DNA of 45,351 nt from Rhodoblastus sp. (GTDB lineage Bacteria > Pseudomonadota > Alphaproteobacteria > Rhizobiales > Beijerinckiaceae). The notes under the pieces are model-generated. The model saw only the letters and a program-made list of their open reading frames with translations, had not been told where the DNA came from and ran no database searches. Location: positions 1 through 45,351 of the forward strand of contig NZ_JAGRPM010000021.1 in assembly GCF_019449565.1 (NCBI RefSeq). The letters run 5' to 3'. The position numbers and the translations under genes were made by a program. Shown one piece after another: positions 42,885-45,351 of the stretch (positions within the stretch are counted from its first letter, which is position 1; each line of letters begins with the position of its first letter).

Positions 42885-43141
42885 AGTTCGATCTCGCGCG
42901 CGTCGTCCTGCGAACGCTCAATGTCGAGATCGGCGCCTCGCAATGGAGAATTGAGCAAGAATTCCGCAAGCGAGCCGGACCGGGTGGTTTTGCGCTCCCA
43001 TTCCTCCACGGAGACGAGGACGACTGTCGATCGGCCGTTCTTGGTGATTGTTTGCGGGCCCTCCCGCCGAGCCGTCTCAATGATCTCGGAAAGTCGAGCT
43101 TTCGCGTCGGCGACCGTCCAGTGATGGTTGGCATGCGCCAT
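42881..43141 (-). CDS. Phd/YefM-type antitoxin
   Basis: The 86-residue antitoxin begins MAHANHHWTVADAKARLSEI and continues ARREGPQTITKNGRSTVVLV and SVEEWER, the Phd/YefM DNA-binding fold, followed by an acidic toxin-neutralising tail. The start at 43141 follows GGAGG on the minus strand. It forms a toxin-antitoxin pair with the overlapping PIN-domain gene and probably represses its own promoter through the palindrome upstream. Confidence 0.87.
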   Translation of the reverse strand: MAHANHHWTVADAKARLSEIIETARREGPQTITKNGRSTVVLVSVEEWERKTTRSGSLAEFLLNSPLRGADLDIERSQDDAREIEL

Positions 43142-43157
43142 AGAATCCTCCAATATT

Positions 43158-43179
43158 GGTCATTATGACTAACATGACC
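43158..43179. promoter_or_regulatory. Operator-like palindrome upstream of the Phd antitoxin gene
   Basis: GGTCAT (43158-43163) and ATGACC (43174-43179) form an inverted repeat, and GTCATTATGAC at 43159-43169 is itself a palindrome. It lies 16-38 bases upstream of the antitoxin start, where autoregulatory sites of Phd-type systems are found. Confidence 0.55.
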
Positions 43180-43277
43180 ATATCGTGAAGCGTGACCGCC
43201 TACAAGGGGCATTTCTATAGCGGAAGGCCGACAAACTCGGCCGCAAGGGCAAGTACGAGCGGGAAACGGTCGCCGGG

Positions 43278-43760
43278 TCACAACGCTTGGTACATGACGA
43301 AAGCGTCGACGTAGCCAAAGACCGGATGGCAGAACGCCAAAGGTAAACGGCCGACAACCTCGAATCCGAGCGACTTCCACAGCCGCACGGCGCGCTCGTT
43401 CGTACTAACAACGAAGTTAAACTGCATCGCACGATAGCCTCGCGACCGAGCAAGCTCCAGAGCGTTCTCGCACATACGGCGGGCCACCCCTCGACCAGTG
43501 GCCGAAGAACTCGTCATGAAGCCGCAATTGCAAACATGCCTCCCGCCACCTGCTTGGTTGGGCCGGATATAGTAAGTGCCGAGGATGACGCCGTTGTCCT
43601 CGGCGACGAACGTCTCCTTGTTCGATCCCAACCAATAGGCGAGGGCATCGGCTTCGCTCATGTCGGGCTCAAGCGTGTAAGTTGAGCCCTCGCGAATGGT
43701 TGGAAGTATTATCGAGGCGATGGCTTTGGTATCGCCTGCTTCGGCATTCCTGATCAGCAT
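43278..43760 (-). CDS. GNAT-family N-acetyltransferase
   Basis: This 160-residue GNAT enzyme begins MLIRNAEAGDTKAIASIILP. The acetyl-CoA loop is SSATGRGVARRMCENALELA (Q/RxxGxG/A type), followed by FNFVVSTNERAVRLWKSLGF and EVVGRLPLAF, as in many acetyltransferases. The substrate is unknown. The start at 43760 is preferred over an upstream TTG. It is upstream of, and in the same direction as, the Phd-VapC pair, but about 95 bases separate it from the operator, so it is probably independent. Confidence 0.87.
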   Translation of the reverse strand: MLIRNAEAGDTKAIASIILPTIREGSTYTLEPDMSEADALAYWLGSNKETFVAEDNGVILGTYYIRPNQAGGGRHVCNCGFMTSSSATGRGVARRMCENALELARSRGYRAMQFNFVVSTNERAVRLWKSLGFEVVGRLPLAFCHPVFGYVDAFVMYQAL

Positions 43761-44111
43761 GCTCAAGAACTACACGACCAAGATGTATGTCTGCAATGGG
43801 GTCGTTATGAGACGGCCGTCAACCCGATCAGGGAGGTCAGCAACGAGCCGAGTCCGAAAGATCGTCATAGCGCCCGCGATGTCTGTTGCTGGGGCGCCGA
43901 GCCGTCTTTCGCAGCCGTCGCCGAAAGGCTCCTTTCGAAACCAGAGATCCGTCGTTGGACATGTCGCCAAGAGCCAACAAGCGACCGAGCTTAACCACCA
44001 GAACGCCGATGTACGAGCGACTGTGAAACTAGGGCTTTATCACTGTTTCTAAAATGCTTTGGTCGAGGTTGATCCGCCCCAATTTAGCGCGTTGCCCCCC
44101 TGCCCTCATAG
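43761..44111. other. Intergenic stretch without a supported gene
   Basis: Open frames exist on both strands but have no ribosome site or recognisable motif. The right end leads into the second copy of the direct repeat. Confidence 0.35.
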
Positions 44112-44651
44112 GCGCCAATCCTTGGTCCAGCCGAGCGCCTGACGCCATCAACACATAAAGGGTCGAACTACGCGATGCGTGGAGCCGCTCTCAGCTTTGG
44201 CTTCGGCGGTGATTGCGGCTCTCGCCTGGACACATCGGGCGTCTGTCAGCGGTGGAAGGTCCTGCGCTCAAAGAGGAGCCGGATCAATGTCTCTCAAAGA
44301 CGCTCAAGCTTTTGCTTTCAGCCTTGCCGCCACTTTAATGGTCGCCATCGTTATCTTCCGTGCTGGTGATGGTAGCCTGTCCCTCGTTCCCACGAATGAG
44401 TTCGACGGCGACGACTCTCAGATCTTGGTCGAGATTGTCCTTTCGCCAGATGAGGACGAGAGTCGCACGGACTTTTGCACGCGGCGGAGTTGACTCCGAC
44501 GCGGCAAAATGTTCATGTAATGTTCTTGTGTTTACGGAGCATAGCGATGCGGAAACCCATCGAAGGATCCGTCGATCTCGCAGCGAATGATGAGGAAATT
44601 GACGCGATCATTGCGGAATTCGATGGTAATCCCCGAGCTGCAATTCGCGCG
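44112..44651 (+). repeat. Diverged direct repeat, copy 2 (intact)
   Basis: This is the partner of 41375-41912. The leader (including GACACATCGGGCG and CTGTCAGCGG), the small membrane-protein gene and the second small gene are all matched, with scattered base differences and small indels. Confidence 0.75.
44287..44493 (+). CDS. Small single-pass membrane protein, copy 2
   Basis: This 68-residue protein, MSLKDAQAFAFSLAATLMVA..., has one membrane helix, FRAGDGSLSLVPTNEFDGDD, and a tail 13 residues longer than copy 1. GAGGAG precedes the ATG. It is followed 53 bases on by the small gene at 44547, and both are duplicated as a unit. The function is unknown. Confidence 0.65.
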   Translation: MSLKDAQAFAFSLAATLMVAIVIFRAGDGSLSLVPTNEFDGDDSQILVEIVLSPDEDESRTDFCTRRS

Positions 44652-44690
44652 CTTTTGCATGATTTAGCTACGCTTGCCGCAGATTCTTAA
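44547..44690 (+). CDS. Small acidic protein, intact copy
   Basis: The 47-residue protein is MRKPIEGSVDLAANDEEIDA, then IIAEFDGNPRAAIRALLHDL and ATLAADS. It is predicted all-helical. GGAG lies upstream of the ATG. The motif EIDAIIAEFxGxxRxAIR is kept in the broken copy at 41850, which argues that it is a true gene. The family name is not known to me. Confidence 0.6.
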   Translation: MRKPIEGSVDLAANDEEIDAIIAEFDGNPRAAIRALLHDLATLAADS

Positions 44691-45351
44691 GCCGCTGTTT
44701 CGCGGGGGTTCGTTCGGGGACGGCTGCTGCCTTTTCGCCTCGACGATGGCCTCATGGAAAAGAAGTGATCTCATGAGGGATTGCGGTCCCAGCGGTTTTA
44801 CCTCTGCGCGCGGAGTAGCATGTTGCGAAATCTGACTCTGGCGGGTGTTTCGGAATAGAAGCCGCAGCTGCGGCGTCGATTGAGGGCTCCGAACTTGGCT
44901 CTGTTTTATGGAGCTTGCTCGCTCCAAAAAGCTCCGCAGCCCGCAGCTCGACGAGCCAGAATGTTCGAAGCGCGCGTCGCGCCGTCCAGCCCCGGAAGTT
45001 GACGACGGCGAAGGAGTTCAGATCAACTGACGGGAATGGCCGAGAAAAGGCGCCTTCGTCGGGTTGGGCCGAACGGTCCCTAACTCCTCGCAGGCGAATA
45101 TGGACTGGGTTTTGATGCGTTTTCACGTGATTGCGAACGAACGGGGTTGTACTGCCGTTAGCCGCAACAGGAAATGAGTTGATCCCCGTATAGTGATCGC
45201 TCTTGTTCCTTTGGAATCGCCGAGAGGTCGCCGCCCTCTCCCGTCTTTCCTGTCCGTCGACCGCTCCGGAACGGCCTCTTCTGTTGCGCGATCTGGCCCG
45301 AGGCCGGCTTCGCCTCGACCGCCTATGCCGCAATGGCGCGTCACGACTTTC
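44691..45351. other. Right end of the window without a supported gene
   Basis: Long frames on the minus strand (for example 44752-45333) are Arg/Ser-rich and look like shadows. The last about 100 bases could read IWPEAGFASTAYAAMARHDF on the plus strand, possibly the start of a gene cut by the window edge, but no start codon with a ribosome site is visible. Confidence 0.35.

Noticed and set aside
43770..43970. 66-codon minus-strand frame upstream of the acetyltransferase gene
   Set aside because: It looks mildly protein-like (CERRLGAPATDIAGAMTIFR) but no family or ribosome site could be identified.
44752..45333. 193-codon minus-strand frame at the right end
   Set aside because: It is Arg/Ser-rich with no motif or ribosome site and looks like a GC-rich shadow.
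1..45351. CRISPR arrays, tRNA and rRNA genes
   Set aside because: No regularly spaced repeats, cloverleaf-like or rRNA-like sequence was noticed on either strand, though a tool search was not possible.

Overview
The window looks like accessory DNA from a GC-rich alphaproteobacterium, most likely a Hyphomicrobiales methylotroph or methanotroph megaplasmid or genomic island. This is an inference from gene content: copper-handling genes, a PhaC-type protein, and a plasmid-maintenance cassette (DUF932, ParB-like, methyltransferase-helicase, Toprim, DUF2493) of the kind carried on large alphaproteobacterial plasmids. No rRNA, tRNA or CRISPR array was seen, and no chromosomal marker fixes the species.

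Region 1 (about 1-16.7 kb) is a metal and stress block, all on the plus strand. It has a DUF411 metal-site protein, a PhaC-like alpha/beta hydrolase with a Cys lipase box, a DUF6629 membrane protein, a copper-type P1B ATPase with an unusual CPD metal site, an ATP-grasp-like protein, a HlyD / RbbA-type ABC / ABC-2 permease exporter operon, and a beta-phosphoglucomutase-like HAD enzyme translationally coupled to a GH65 disaccharide phosphorylase. Gene relics lie between them: a second PhaC C-terminus, an IS630 N-terminus and a frameshifted small ORF.

Region 2 (about 16.7-24.5 kb) is a Cus-type copper/silver efflux operon. It encodes a secreted Cys/His-rich protein, CusB with three metal-binding repeats, CusA, a CusF-like chaperone and a second DUF411 protein. 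The last of these has been cut by an IS5-family element of about 1156 bp with 15-bp inverted repeats and a GGAAC target duplication. Removing the element restores a 144-residue reading frame. A 5'-truncated DoxX relic lies upstream on the minus strand.

Region 3 (about 24.7-39 kb) is the plasmid-type block. It starts with three XRE-type regulators, one of them frameshifted. Then come DUF932, a ParB-like protein, three small unknown proteins, an orphan antitoxin, VapBC, a 1443-residue methyltransferase-helicase of the DarB/strawberry-notch type, a Toprim protein and a DUF2493 protein. DUF932 and ParB share a nearly identical 84-nt leader, and hairpins separate several genes. Together these look like a plasmid establishment or anti-restriction module.

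Region 4 (about 38.7-45.35 kb) is a scrap zone. It contains a GIY-YIG-type C-terminal relic, a secreted choloylglycine-hydrolase-like enzyme flanked by an inverted pair of 40-bp coding-like repeats, a small Cys/His protein, a resolvase relic, a Phd-VapC pair with an operator-like palindrome, a GNAT acetyltransferase, and a duplicated small-gene pair whose first copy was truncated at the resolvase junction.
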